DNA of 64,000 nt from Mangrovimonas futianensis (GTDB lineage: Bacteria > Bacteroidota > Bacteroidia > Flavobacteriales > Flavobacteriaceae). The notes under the pieces were generated by a model that searched no databases, was not told the origin of the DNA, and saw only the letters and a program-made list of their open reading frames with translations. Every line of letters starts with the position of its first letter. Position 1 is the stretch's first letter. The position numbers and the translations under genes were made by a program. Shown here one piece after another: positions 33,414-42,226 of this stretch. The stretch lies in assembly GCF_021245805.1 (NCBI RefSeq), contig NZ_JAJJNF010000004.1:310001-374000 (forward strand), read 5' to 3'.

Positions 33414-34355
33414 ATGCCCAGAGTTAAAACCGAAGCGAAAATTTTTGCTTGTACCCAAAGTCAAGTATTAGGTGAAAAAATTGCAAAAGCCTTTGGTGAG
33501 CCTTTAGGCAACGTTATAACCTCTACTTATAGTGATGGTGAATTTCAACCATCCTATGAGGAATCTATTAGAGGCGCCAGAATTTTTGTAATAGGTTCCA
33601 CACACCCTGGACCTAGCAATTTAATGGAAATGTTGTTAATGCTAGATGCGGCAAAACGAGCATCGGCTAGACACATTACGGCTGTAATGCCCTACTTTGG
33701 TTGGGCTAGACAAGACCGTAAAGACAAGCCAAGAGTACCTATTGCCGCCAAATTGGTAGCAAAAATGTTGGAAGCTGCGGGAGCAACCAGAATTATTACA
33801 ATGGATTTGCACGCAGACCAAATACAAGGGTTCTTTGAAAAACCGGTTGACCATTTATTTGCTTCAACCATCTTTTTACCTTATCTAAAAAGTTTGAATT
33901 TAGATAATTTGACCATTGCTTCCCCTGATATGGGAGGTTCTAAAAGAGCTTATGCCTATTCAAAGGCCTTAGGAAGTGATGTGGTAATTTGTTACAAGCA
34001 ACGTGCCAAAGCCAATGTTATTGAGCATATGGAATTGATTGGTGACGTTACAGGTAAAAATGTGGTATTAGTAGATGACATGGTTGATACCGCTGGAACA
34101 TTGACCAAGGCAGCAGATTTAATGATGGAGCGTGGTGCTGAAAGCGTAAGAGCTATTTGTACTCACCCTATCTTATCTGGAAATGCTTATGAAAGACTTG
34201 AAAACTCCAAACTTGAGGAATTAATCGTCACAGATTCTATTCCATTAAAACAAGAAAGCAAGAAAGTAAGAGTTTTAAGTTGTGCCGATTTATTTGCCGA
34301 TGTGATGTACAATGTACATTACAACAAGTCAATCAGTTCTAAATTTGTTATGTAA
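33414..34355 (+). CDS. prs: Ribose-phosphate pyrophosphokinase
   Basis: A 313-aa cytoplasmic enzyme making PRPP from ribose 5-phosphate and ATP, for nucleotide, histidine and tryptophan synthesis. Seen: the flexible-loop region (YFGWARQDRKDKPRVPI, with its Arg/Lys), the metal-binding DLHADQIQGFF segment near 135, and the PRPP-binding loop VVLVDDMVDTAGTL near 215-228. Length is normal. Followed 27 bp later by the L25 gene, a common pairing. Confidence 0.97.
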   Translation: MPRVKTEAKIFACTQSQVLGEKIAKAFGEPLGNVITSTYSDGEFQPSYEESIRGARIFVIGSTHPGPSNLMEMLLMLDAAKRASARHITAVMPYFGWARQDRKDKPRVPIAAKLVAKMLEAAGATRIITMDLHADQIQGFFEKPVDHLFASTIFLPYLKSLNLDNLTIASPDMGGSKRAYAYSKALGSDVVICYKQRAKANVIEHMELIGDVTGKNVVLVDDMVDTAGTLTKAADLMMERGAESVRAICTHPILSGNAYERLENSKLEELIVTDSIPLKQESKKVRVLSCADLFADVMYNVHYNKSISSKFVM

Positions 34356-34382
34356 TTTAATAATTAATTATAAACGCGAAAA

Positions 34383-35042
34383 ATGAAATCAATTACAATC
34401 AACGGATCTCAAAGAGAAAGCGTGGGCAAAAAATCAACAAAAGCCTTACGTAATGCTGGCCAGGTTCCTTGCGTGTTATACGGAGGAGACAAACCAGTAC
34501 ATTTTGCAGCTGATGAAATTGCATTCTCACACCTGGTTTACACCCCGAATGCTCACACAGTTGTAATTAACTTGGAAAACGGAGAGTCTTTCAACGCAAT
34601 TATGCAAGACATCCAGTTTCACCCTGTAACTGACAAAATCTTACACATAGATTTCTATCAGTTATACGAAGACAGACCTATCACTATGGAAGTTCCTGTT
34701 CACTTTGTAGGAAACTCTAGAGGTGTTAAGGCTGGTGGTGTGTTACGTAAAAACTCTCGTAGACTTAGAGTTAGAGCTATCCCTAGCTTATTACCAGACT
34801 TCATTGAAGTAGATGTTACTCCAATGAGAATAGGTAACAAACTTTATGTAACCGCTTTAGAAAATGACGATTACAAAATCATGCATACTGAAAATACAGT
34901 TGTTTGCCAGATTAAGAGAGCAAGAGCTGCAATGGCATTGGCCGGTATGGATGAAGATGATGAAGATGAGGTTGAAGGAGAAGAAACTGCAACAGCAGAA
35001 GGAGCTGAAGCAACTGAAGCTACATCAGAAGCACAAGAATAG
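34383..35042 (+). CDS. rplY: 50S ribosomal protein L25/general stress protein Ctc
   Basis: A 219-aa long-form L25. Residues 1-90 are the 5S rRNA-binding L25 domain (SQRESVGKKSTKALRNAGQ, PCVLYGG), and about 98-185 the TL5-type beta domain (VPVHFVGNSRGVKAGGVL). An acidic, Ala/Glu-rich tail of about 35 residues ends the protein, as in other Bacteroidota. It lies 27 bp after prs and is followed by a strong terminator. Confidence 0.95.
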   Translation: MKSITINGSQRESVGKKSTKALRNAGQVPCVLYGGDKPVHFAADEIAFSHLVYTPNAHTVVINLENGESFNAIMQDIQFHPVTDKILHIDFYQLYEDRPITMEVPVHFVGNSRGVKAGGVLRKNSRRLRVRAIPSLLPDFIEVDVTPMRIGNKLYVTALENDDYKIMHTENTVVCQIKRARAAMALAGMDEDDEDEVEGEETATAEGAEATEATSEAQE

Positions 35043-35064
35043 ATTAGGTTTTACCTATTTATAT

Positions 35065-35096
35065 AAAAAGCATCCTAACATAAAGGATGCTTTTTT
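35065..35096 (+). terminator. Terminator after L25
   Basis: Stem AAAAAGCATCCT / AGGATGCTTTTT with a 7-nt loop, T run to 35096. Confidence 0.85.
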
Positions 35097-35117
35097 ATTT
35101 TTACAAAAAAGAGAAAC

Positions 35118-35750
35118 GTGCTATCCTTCTTTAAGAACTTATTCAAGCAACAAGACATACAAATATCTGAAGAAACTGATCCCATGAAAAAATTTTTGAT
35201 CGTTGGTTTAGGCAACATTGGTGAGAAATATGAAAATACCAGACATAATATTGGTTTTAAAGTTTTAGATTATTTGGCAAGTACAGAAGACCTTACTTTT
35301 GAAACACAAAAATTAGGGGATGTCACCACCTACAAACTAAAAGGAAGAACTTTTATCCTCCTTAAACCAAGCACCTATATGAATTTGAGTGGTAAAGCTG
35401 TTCAATATTGGTTGACCAAAGAAAAGATTCCATTAGACAACCTTTTGGTTATAACCGATGATCTCAATTTACCCTTTGGCACCTTAAGATTAAAAACCAA
35501 AGGAAGTGACGGCGGGCATAACGGTTTAAAGGACATTCAAGATAAATTGAACACAAATAAATACAATCGCTTTCGATTTGGCATAAGCAATGATTTTGGT
35601 CAGGGCAGACAAGTCGATTATGTTTTGGGTGAGTGGAATGAAGAAGAACTTGACAAATTAAAGGAACGGCTCGAGACCTCCTCTAAATTAATTAAATCAT
35701 TTGGCCTCTCAGGTGTTTCAAATACCATGAATACTTTTAATGGAAAATAA
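35118..35750 (+). CDS. pth: Peptidyl-tRNA hydrolase
   Basis: Cleaves peptidyl-tRNA released by stalled ribosomes. Seen: VGLGNIGEKYENTRHNIGF with catalytic His, NLSGKAV with the substrate-binding Asn, and ITDDLNLPFGTLRL with the catalytic Asp. Two starts are possible: GTG at 35118 (210 aa, as given) or ATG at 35184 (188 aa, the classical length). The 22-residue extension MLSFFKNLFKQ and following looks like an amphipathic helix that I recall from related Flavobacteriaceae, but the GTG lies only 22 bp after the L25 terminator, so the ATG is also credible. The hydrolase assignment itself is certain. Confidence 0.93.
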   Translation: MLSFFKNLFKQQDIQISEETDPMKKFLIVGLGNIGEKYENTRHNIGFKVLDYLASTEDLTFETQKLGDVTTYKLKGRTFILLKPSTYMNLSGKAVQYWLTKEKIPLDNLLVITDDLNLPFGTLRLKTKGSDGGHNGLKDIQDKLNTNKYNRFRFGISNDFGQGRQVDYVLGEWNEEELDKLKERLETSSKLIKSFGLSGVSNTMNTFNGK

Positions 35751-35780
35751 AAAAGGGAGCATTATTTAGCTCCCTTTTTT
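35751..35780. terminator. Bidirectional terminator after pth
   Basis: Stem AAAAGGGAGC / GCTCCCTTTT with 8-nt loop between converging pth (+) and metalloprotease (-) genes. Confidence 0.8.
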
Positions 35781-35805
35781 ATTTGTAGCCTATCGTGCGT
35801 TCCTA

Positions 35806-38790
35806 TTAATTCACAATAATCTTTTTAGTAACCTTTTGGTTTCCAGTGGAAATATTTAATAGATACATTCCTGACTGGACACTTCCTAAATCAATGGTTG
35901 TACTGAAATCTGAATTGTTGCCATTCACTAAATCATTATAAACCTTTCGCCCCCTGATATCATAAACATCGATATTGATATCCCCCATAACACCATTAAA
36001 TTGAACGGTAAAGCTTCCATTATTTGGGTTAGGGAAAACGCTAAAACTATTCAAATCAAATTCTCCAACACTTAAGGAAGGTAATACAGTAACGGAATAG
36101 TCCTCAACTTCGGCGTCATGATCGCTATCACAAGCTAAAGGGAATTGAGCATATTGAGTAACTACTCGTAAAGTGGTGGTTCCAAGCACTGCGTCACTAG
36201 GTACAATAACAGATAAAGGCGACTCACTTGTTTCTCCATCTGAAACATTTTGAGCAACACCCATATTATACTCTTCACTCGCTTCAAAAACACAATTCTG
36301 GTTCCAATCTATCCACACCATGGTTCCTAAAGCATAATTCCCATCGGTATTTACTCTTACCGATAAGTCATAAGCTTCATCTCTATTCACCTCAGTTCCT
36401 ATATCAGTGTAATCACTATATCCCGATGGTTTCCCTGATGAATTATCAATGGTATTAAATGTTAAATTAGTCACACTCGTATCCCAATCCATATTAGCTA
36501 CCGAAGTACAAACGCCATTGGTAAGTATTAAATCTATTTCAATTTCTTTGGTTAAAGATGCTGAAGAACCTGTAATAGTAATTGTATAGGTTCCACTATC
36601 TACAGAGCTTAATCCAGTCAAACCAGCTGTAAAGGCGCCATCAGTAGTTAAAGTTTCTGGACTGATAGTTAAAGTAGTCCCAGCGGGATTCCCACTTGCC
36701 GTTAGCGTTGTGGTTTCATTAAACCCATTGGTCACCTGATAATAGAGGTCTAAGGTCACCTCATCTTCAGAACACCCCAATGCTGGTGAATTTACTAATG
36801 ATATTCCAAAATCTGGTTCGTTAGATATGGAAAAGGACTCACTAACAGCATAAAAAATATTGTCGGCTGCCTCAACCAATAACCTTGCGTCGTTATCTAC
36901 AATAACATCTGGAACGCTTATTTCTTCCGAACCATCATTGGCCACATTTGATGCTACCTCAGTAAATGTAGCTCCTCCATCTAAGGACAATAAAATGTTA
37001 ACCGTTTGACAATTGATACTTGCATTTGTAGTAGAACCGACATTCCAAGTAACTGTTTGCGTAGAATTTGGTTCCCAAGTTGGCGGCGTGCCCACGGTAA
37101 ATGGAGCTACATCCTCCACGGTAATAGTCATTAAATCAAAACTTGACTGTCCATTAAGGCCAACAGCCGTGGCATCCCTATCCCTTACAGTAAGAGCCCA
37201 ATTCAAATCCCTGGCCACATTAACAACTGTTTCCCAATCTCCATTTAAACCAGGAAACGTTTCGGTTAATTCTCCGTCAAGAACCCTGCTAAATTTCGGA
37301 ATGTATCTATCTGGTGAATCGGTTGGCATTAAAGATCTGGTTGTTGTCCCTGCAAATAGGGACGGTCCAAAATTGGATGCAATAACTTGTCCGCTATCTG
37401 TTTGTTCCCAACAATAAGACAAAACATCACCTCCATCAGGATCTGTTCCTTCTCCTTTTAGCACATAAGCGGTCCCCCTAGGGATGTGATAGTCATTTCC
37501 TGCGTTTGCGAGAGGGGGATTGTTGGTAATAGTAGTTGTTACCGCACAATTATTAGGGGCTGTAGCTATATTATTCATAATTTGGTTGATGCTGTGATAG
37601 TGAAAATAAGCATCACTATGCATCTGTAAATTTTGACCAGATACAATCCCAGCATAAGCCATAATAGTAGAACCACTTCCAGGTTCTGAGTTCACTCCTG
37701 TTCCTTCCGTGCTGAAAGCGAAGGTATGATTTGCTCCCATTTGATGACCCAACTCATGAGCTACATAATCAATATCAAAATTATCCCCTTCTGGAATGCC
37801 ATCAGCTGGACTAGTTATTCCACTTCCTTTAGAACCATCTTCACATACACAACCAATACATCCTGCATTTCCTCCACCTCCAGTAGCACCAAATAAATGC
37901 CCAATATCATAGGCAGCTTCACCAATAGTATTAGTTAAAGTATTTTGAAGCTGTCCATTCCAGCTTCCCATACCAGATGCTGGAGAATATGGATCATTGA
38001 AAGGATTTGTATAAATCAATTCAGGGGCATCTACAACTAAAAAGGTTATAGCCATATCTGTTTCATATACTTCATTTACTCTTGTTATAGAAGCATTAAT
38101 AGCTGCCAAGGCACCTTCTACCGTTCCACCATGATAAACAGTATATTCTCCAGTTACTGACATAGCTAGACGATAAGACCTTAAAGTTTGATCATTGGCG
38201 TCAAATTGATTGCTTTGTTGAGTCAATTTATTGGCTTCAACCATTTCATCAATGGTAGAACAAACAAATTCATCTACAAAATCATTTTTTGAGCTTTTCT
38301 TATAAAGTACGTACTTGGAAGAACCATGCGAAACAGGCATTAAAAAATAAGCTTCCCTGTCCATATATGTAATCATGGTTTGGACACCTTGAGGACTAAC
38401 ACTCATACGAAGTTTTGCGCCCCGATTTGTCACCCCAAATCCAACATAAGATTTAATTTGAGGAAATTTCAAAGACAAAGATGGTGAAAATACAGGAGCC
38501 TCATAAATAAGAAAGGATTCAAGATTTCCATTATCACCTGGAACTTCTATTACCGTATTTGAACTGATTCCTTGTCCTCTTAAAGGAGCAGAAACCAAAC
38601 CTTGCCTAAACGCATTAGCATTCAAGTCAAAGATACTTACCTCGTCATTTTTCAAATGAAACTTAGAGATAGCCAACCTTTCATTTTCACTAGTAAGCGT
38701 TGACTTGCTCCAACCATTGCTTTGGGAGAATGAAGAGTAGCCAAACAAAAAAACCATTAGAGAAAAGGCAAAATGTAGTTTTGTTTTCAT
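35806..38790 (-). CDS. Secreted reprolysin-type (M12B) zinc metalloprotease with T9SS tail
   Basis: A 994-aa exported protease. Signal peptide ends near YSSFSQ; a propeptide of about 180 residues follows. The catalytic domain (about 200-415) has the zinc site HELGHQMGANH near 345-355. Next come a PKD-like segment (PLANAGNDYHIPRGTAYVL), further beta sandwiches, and a GEVED-type domain near 800-900 (VWIDWNQNCVFEASEEYN, DAEVEDYSV). The last 75 residues are a T9SS sorting domain (SVFPNPNNGSFTVQF to KKIIVN). It should act at the cell surface or in the medium, digesting proteins. It is divergent from another T9SS protease gene. Confidence 0.92.
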   Translation of the reverse strand: MKTKLHFAFSLMVFLFGYSSFSQSNGWSKSTLTSENERLAISKFHLKNDEVSIFDLNANAFRQGLVSAPLRGQGISSNTVIEVPGDNGNLESFLIYEAPVFSPSLSLKFPQIKSYVGFGVTNRGAKLRMSVSPQGVQTMITYMDREAYFLMPVSHGSSKYVLYKKSSKNDFVDEFVCSTIDEMVEANKLTQQSNQFDANDQTLRSYRLAMSVTGEYTVYHGGTVEGALAAINASITRVNEVYETDMAITFLVVDAPELIYTNPFNDPYSPASGMGSWNGQLQNTLTNTIGEAAYDIGHLFGATGGGGNAGCIGCVCEDGSKGSGITSPADGIPEGDNFDIDYVAHELGHQMGANHTFAFSTEGTGVNSEPGSGSTIMAYAGIVSGQNLQMHSDAYFHYHSINQIMNNIATAPNNCAVTTTITNNPPLANAGNDYHIPRGTAYVLKGEGTDPDGGDVLSYCWEQTDSGQVIASNFGPSLFAGTTTRSLMPTDSPDRYIPKFSRVLDGELTETFPGLNGDWETVVNVARDLNWALTVRDRDATAVGLNGQSSFDLMTITVEDVAPFTVGTPPTWEPNSTQTVTWNVGSTTNASINCQTVNILLSLDGGATFTEVASNVANDGSEEISVPDVIVDNDARLLVEAADNIFYAVSESFSISNEPDFGISLVNSPALGCSEDEVTLDLYYQVTNGFNETTTLTASGNPAGTTLTISPETLTTDGAFTAGLTGLSSVDSGTYTITITGSSASLTKEIEIDLILTNGVCTSVANMDWDTSVTNLTFNTIDNSSGKPSGYSDYTDIGTEVNRDEAYDLSVRVNTDGNYALGTMVWIDWNQNCVFEASEEYNMGVAQNVSDGETSESPLSVIVPSDAVLGTTTLRVVTQYAQFPLACDSDHDAEVEDYSVTVLPSLSVGEFDLNSFSVFPNPNNGSFTVQFNGVMGDINIDVYDIRGRKVYNDLVNGNNSDFSTTIDLGSVQSGMYLLNISTGNQKVTKKIIVN

Positions 38791-39148
38791 AAAAAATTGT
38801 TTTTTAGGAGTTTATCAAATATAATTTTTTGAATTTAATGAAACAATTTTATCGTGTTCAAAAAAGAATTTGAGAACAAGCCTATTTTACGTCAAAATCT
38901 CCACTATCAATTCCACTTTTTATATTCGCCTATTTTTTAACTAGTTAGATCTTTTAAAAACAAAATATTTTTTCACAATATACCCCGAGAATTCTTGTTT
39001 GGCCCACACTTTAAATTCAAAATACCATTCCATTTTTGAAATATTCTCCTTTTAAATCAAAATAAAACTTACATATTATCACAAAATCAATCTTTTTCTT
39101 AAGTTTTTTGTACATTTAGCGCCGATTTTACCCTAAACTGATTAAGAT
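38791..39148. other. 358-bp gap between two divergent protease genes
   Basis: AT-rich, no ORF. A perfect -7 element for the minus-strand protease is at 38816-38823. On the plus side the best -7 candidate is TACATTTA near 39111-39118 (5 of 6). I see no clear operator palindrome. Confidence 0.5.
38816..38823 (-). promoter_or_regulatory. -7 element of M12B-type protease gene
   Basis: Minus strand TATATTTG, full match to TAnnTTTG, 25 nt before the ATG at 38790. Confidence 0.5.
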
Positions 39149-41212
39149 ATGAAAAAAACTACTCTGTTAAGTTTAATATGCATTATCAGCGTATTAATCA
39201 CAGAATCAATGCATTCCCAAGAAAAAAGACCTTTATCAAATAAGGTTTTTAATCAAAATTACACCCCTCAAAACCTAAAAGGTCTTCAGGATTATGGAAC
39301 CATCAAATGTGTGACTGATGAATATGAACTATCGCTTCAAGAAAAATTCCCTAACAGATCAACAGAAGCAGAATTTGAAAATTGGTTAGCCCCTAAATTA
39401 GAGGCTAGAAAGAATAAGGTCAAAACTCAACGAGATGTAAATACCGTTATGACCATACCTGTCATATTTCATATATTCACAGACGGATCAGGCTCAGAAA
39501 ATGTATCAGAAACATTAATAAATGCTCAAATTGAACAATTAAATATTGACTACGCTAATTTAGCAGGTAGTTCATTTGATGTAGCCGCTGATACCGAAAT
39601 ACAATTCTGTTTAGCTCAAGTAGATGAAGAAGGTAATCAACTGGATGAAATCGGAATTAATAGAATTACAGATTTCGGACAAGGTCCTTTTTCAACAGGA
39701 GAAGTTGAAACAAATTTAAAACCTGCTACTCAGTGGGATCCCAATCAATATTTTAATATTTGGGTAGCCGACATTTCTGGAGGAATATTAGGTTATGCTC
39801 AATTTCCTAGTGATTCTGGATTATCTGGCCTAAATGTAAATGGAGGTGATGCCAATACTGACGGTGTTGCAGTAACTTACTATGCAATAGGCTCTATGGA
39901 CACTCCAAATCCTAATGGTGGGATTTATGGTTTTGGTAGAACACTTACGCATGAAGCTGGTCACTGGTTAGGGTTAAGACACATATGGGGTGATGGTGGT
40001 TGCTCTGTAGATGATTACTGTGCTGATACACCTGCTGCTGCAGATTCAAACTTCGACTGTGTAACGACAGACTCTTGTACATCCGATTCTTTAAATGATA
40101 TGATCGAGAATTATATGGATTATACCAATGACGAATGTATGGATACTTTTACAGCAGATCAAAGTTCAAGAATTGCAACCGTTATGGAAAATAGCCCAAG
40201 AAGGTTAGAACTATTAACTTCTACAGCTTGTGAGCCAGCCATGGTTTATGATTTGGACGGTAGAGTTAAAATTGATGCATTAAACATTGACAATTGTGAA
40301 TACTCCATTTCACCGGATATTACCTTAATCAACCAAGGGAACAATGCGCTAACCTCTGTAACCATTGAATTTGATATAGATGGGGCGACTTCTGACTCTT
40401 ATTCTTGGACTGGAAACCTAGTTAATTTTGGGGACTCTGAAACTATTACATTAAGTGCGATGTCAATTAGTGAAGGAGAGCACACCTTTAACGTATCACT
40501 TGTTGATGCAAATGGTGCCACAGATATGAATGTTAATAATGATAATGACTCAGAAGATTTTGTTTCAGCTACCAATTTAGAAACAGGTTCAGAAATTGTA
40601 TTGAACGTACAACCTGACATCTATGGAAGCGAGATTACATGGGAATTAACTGATGAATCTGGAGCTGTTTTATACAGTGGTGGACCATATGAAGATGGTG
40701 AATTCACTCAAAACCCTTGGACTGGAGAAGTTACCGTTACGTACATGGATGAATTAGATACTCAAGCTTTCACTTTAGGTGATGGTTGCTACACTTTTTC
40801 AATCTACGACTCGTATGGAGATGGTATATGTATTGGTGGGGACGCTGTTCCAGATGTAAACGGATACTACGCTTTAAGCTCCAACGGAGAAGAATTTGCC
40901 AATAGTTGTGATTATGGAAATGGCGAATCATTGACATTTACAATCAATGCTTTAAGTACTCAAGAATTCCAACTAAATCAAACTATTTCGATATACCCGA
41001 ATCCTTCAAAAGGAATCTTAAATATCAAAACAACCAGCGATTTACCAGACAACTACACCATCTATAATGTATTAGGTCAAGTTGTTTCTAGTAAATCCAT
41101 CAGATCAAATGCTGACTTAATGATCAACACATCAGAATTCAGCAATGGTATGTATTTCATTAAAATCAATAAAAACGATCAAGCTATTTCTATTCCATTC
41201 ATTAAAGAATAG
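39149..41212 (+). CDS. Secreted pappalysin-type (M43) zinc metalloprotease with T9SS tail
   Basis: A 687-aa exported protease. Signal peptide ends near SMHSQ; a propeptide reaches to about 95. The catalytic domain has the extended zinc motif HEAGHWLGLRHIWGD near residue 268 with a cysteine-rich stretch after it (CSVDDYCADTPAA, ENYMDYTNDEC including the Met-turn), as in the M43 family. Adhesion-type beta domains follow, and the C-terminus is a T9SS sorting domain (ISIYPNPSKGILNI to NDQAISIPFIKE). Probably digests extracellular protein. A terminator follows. Confidence 0.92.
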   Translation: MKKTTLLSLICIISVLITESMHSQEKRPLSNKVFNQNYTPQNLKGLQDYGTIKCVTDEYELSLQEKFPNRSTEAEFENWLAPKLEARKNKVKTQRDVNTVMTIPVIFHIFTDGSGSENVSETLINAQIEQLNIDYANLAGSSFDVAADTEIQFCLAQVDEEGNQLDEIGINRITDFGQGPFSTGEVETNLKPATQWDPNQYFNIWVADISGGILGYAQFPSDSGLSGLNVNGGDANTDGVAVTYYAIGSMDTPNPNGGIYGFGRTLTHEAGHWLGLRHIWGDGGCSVDDYCADTPAAADSNFDCVTTDSCTSDSLNDMIENYMDYTNDECMDTFTADQSSRIATVMENSPRRLELLTSTACEPAMVYDLDGRVKIDALNIDNCEYSISPDITLINQGNNALTSVTIEFDIDGATSDSYSWTGNLVNFGDSETITLSAMSISEGEHTFNVSLVDANGATDMNVNNDNDSEDFVSATNLETGSEIVLNVQPDIYGSEITWELTDESGAVLYSGGPYEDGEFTQNPWTGEVTVTYMDELDTQAFTLGDGCYTFSIYDSYGDGICIGGDAVPDVNGYYALSSNGEEFANSCDYGNGESLTFTINALSTQEFQLNQTISIYPNPSKGILNIKTTSDLPDNYTIYNVLGQVVSSKSIRSNADLMINTSEFSNGMYFIKINKNDQAISIPFIKE

Positions 41213-41235
41213 TTTGTATACATATGATTTTTCAC

Positions 41236-41268
41236 AAAGAGGATTGACAAATGTCAATCCTCTTTTTT
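41236..41268 (+). terminator. Terminator after M43 protease gene
   Basis: Stem GAGGATTGAC / GTCAATCCTC with 4-nt loop, then six T. It ends only 5 bp before the ribF start. Confidence 0.85.
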
Positions 41269-41272
41269 ATTT

Positions 41273-42226
41273 TTGAAAAAATTCTCATTCTTGGAAATAA
41301 TTAACACGTCATCAAAAAAATTTGAAGACCCTTCAGTGGTCACTATTGGAACTTTTGATGGTGTTCATATTGGTCATCAAAAAATTATTGAGAAATTGGT
41401 TGATTCGGCCAAATCCAATCATTTGAAATCCATTGCCCTTACATTTTTTCCACATCCCAGAATGGTTCTCCAAAAAGATGCCAAAATCAAACTAATCAAT
41501 ACCATTAATGAAAGAGCTCAATTAATGGAGGGTTTGGGCTTAGACTACCTTTACATCAAAAAATTTGATTTAGATTTTTCAAGATTGACAGCCGAAGAAT
41601 TTGTGTCGCAAGTGTTAGTGGCAGAACTACACGCAAAAAAAGTCATCATTGGATACGACCACCATTTTGGGAGAAATAGAAATGCCAATATTGAAGATTT
41701 GAAAGTTTTTGGAGAGGAATTCGGATTTGAGGTGGAGGAAATTTCTGCGCAAGACATCGATGAAGTAGCTGTTAGCTCTACCAAAATAAGAAATGCCTTA
41801 AAAGAAGGTGACGTTCAAACAGCCAACACCTATCTAGGCTATGAGTTTATGCTTACAGGAGAAGTTGTTAAAGGAAAAGGCCTTGGAAAAGACCTTCAAT
41901 ATCCAACAGCCAACATACAAATTCCTGAAGCTTACAAATTGATTCCCAAAATAGGTTCATATGTCGTCAAATCAACTATTGAAGGCCAAACCTATTTCGG
42001 CATGATGAACATAGGACTTAATCCCACAGTAAAGGATGATGAAAAGGAATCTATTGAAGTTCATTTTTTTAAATTAAACCAAGACCTATATAACAAAACA
42101 CTTACCATACATTTTTTGACCAGAATTCGAGATGAAGAAAAATTTGATGGATTGGATGATTTGGTGCAACAGCTGGATAAAGACAAAGCTTTTTCATTAG
42201 ATTTTATAAAAACCTATGATCAATAA
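41273..42226 (+). CDS. ribF: Bifunctional riboflavin kinase/FAD synthetase
   Basis: A 317-aa cytoplasmic enzyme turning riboflavin into FMN and FAD. The N-terminal nucleotidyltransferase has VVTIGTFDGVHIGHQ near residue 22 and the RNRN-type GYDHHFGRNRNAN segment; the C-terminal kinase has GKGLGKDLQYPTANI and GMMNIGLNPTV. The only start giving the normal N-terminus is a TTG at 41273. That TTG lies inside a sequence TATTTTTG (41268-41275) that is also a perfect -7 element and directly follows a terminator, so the true start or promoter is unclear. Overlaps the next gene by 11 bp. Confidence 0.93.
   Translation: MKKFSFLEIINTSSKKFEDPSVVTIGTFDGVHIGHQKIIEKLVDSAKSNHLKSIALTFFPHPRMVLQKDAKIKLINTINERAQLMEGLGLDYLYIKKFDLDFSRLTAEEFVSQVLVAELHAKKVIIGYDHHFGRNRNANIEDLKVFGEEFGFEVEEISAQDIDEVAVSSTKIRNALKEGDVQTANTYLGYEFMLTGEVVKGKGLGKDLQYPTANIQIPEAYKLIPKIGSYVVKSTIEGQTYFGMMNIGLNPTVKDDEKESIEVHFFKLNQDLYNKTLTIHFLTRIRDEEKFDGLDDLVQQLDKDKAFSLDFIKTYDQ

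Noticed and set aside
34864..35187. 107-codon plus-strand frame overlapping the end of L25 and start of pth
   Set aside because: It lies in another frame of the L25 gene, runs through a strong terminator and has a Lys/Gln-rich low-complexity translation; it is a shadow.
37013..37417. 134-codon plus-strand frame inside the M12B-type protease gene
   Set aside because: Antisense shadow of conserved beta-domain sequence with no start signals.
41213..41272. FMN riboswitch upstream of ribF
   Set aside because: Only 60 bp are available and they form a simple terminator; none of the conserved RFN-element helices can be placed.
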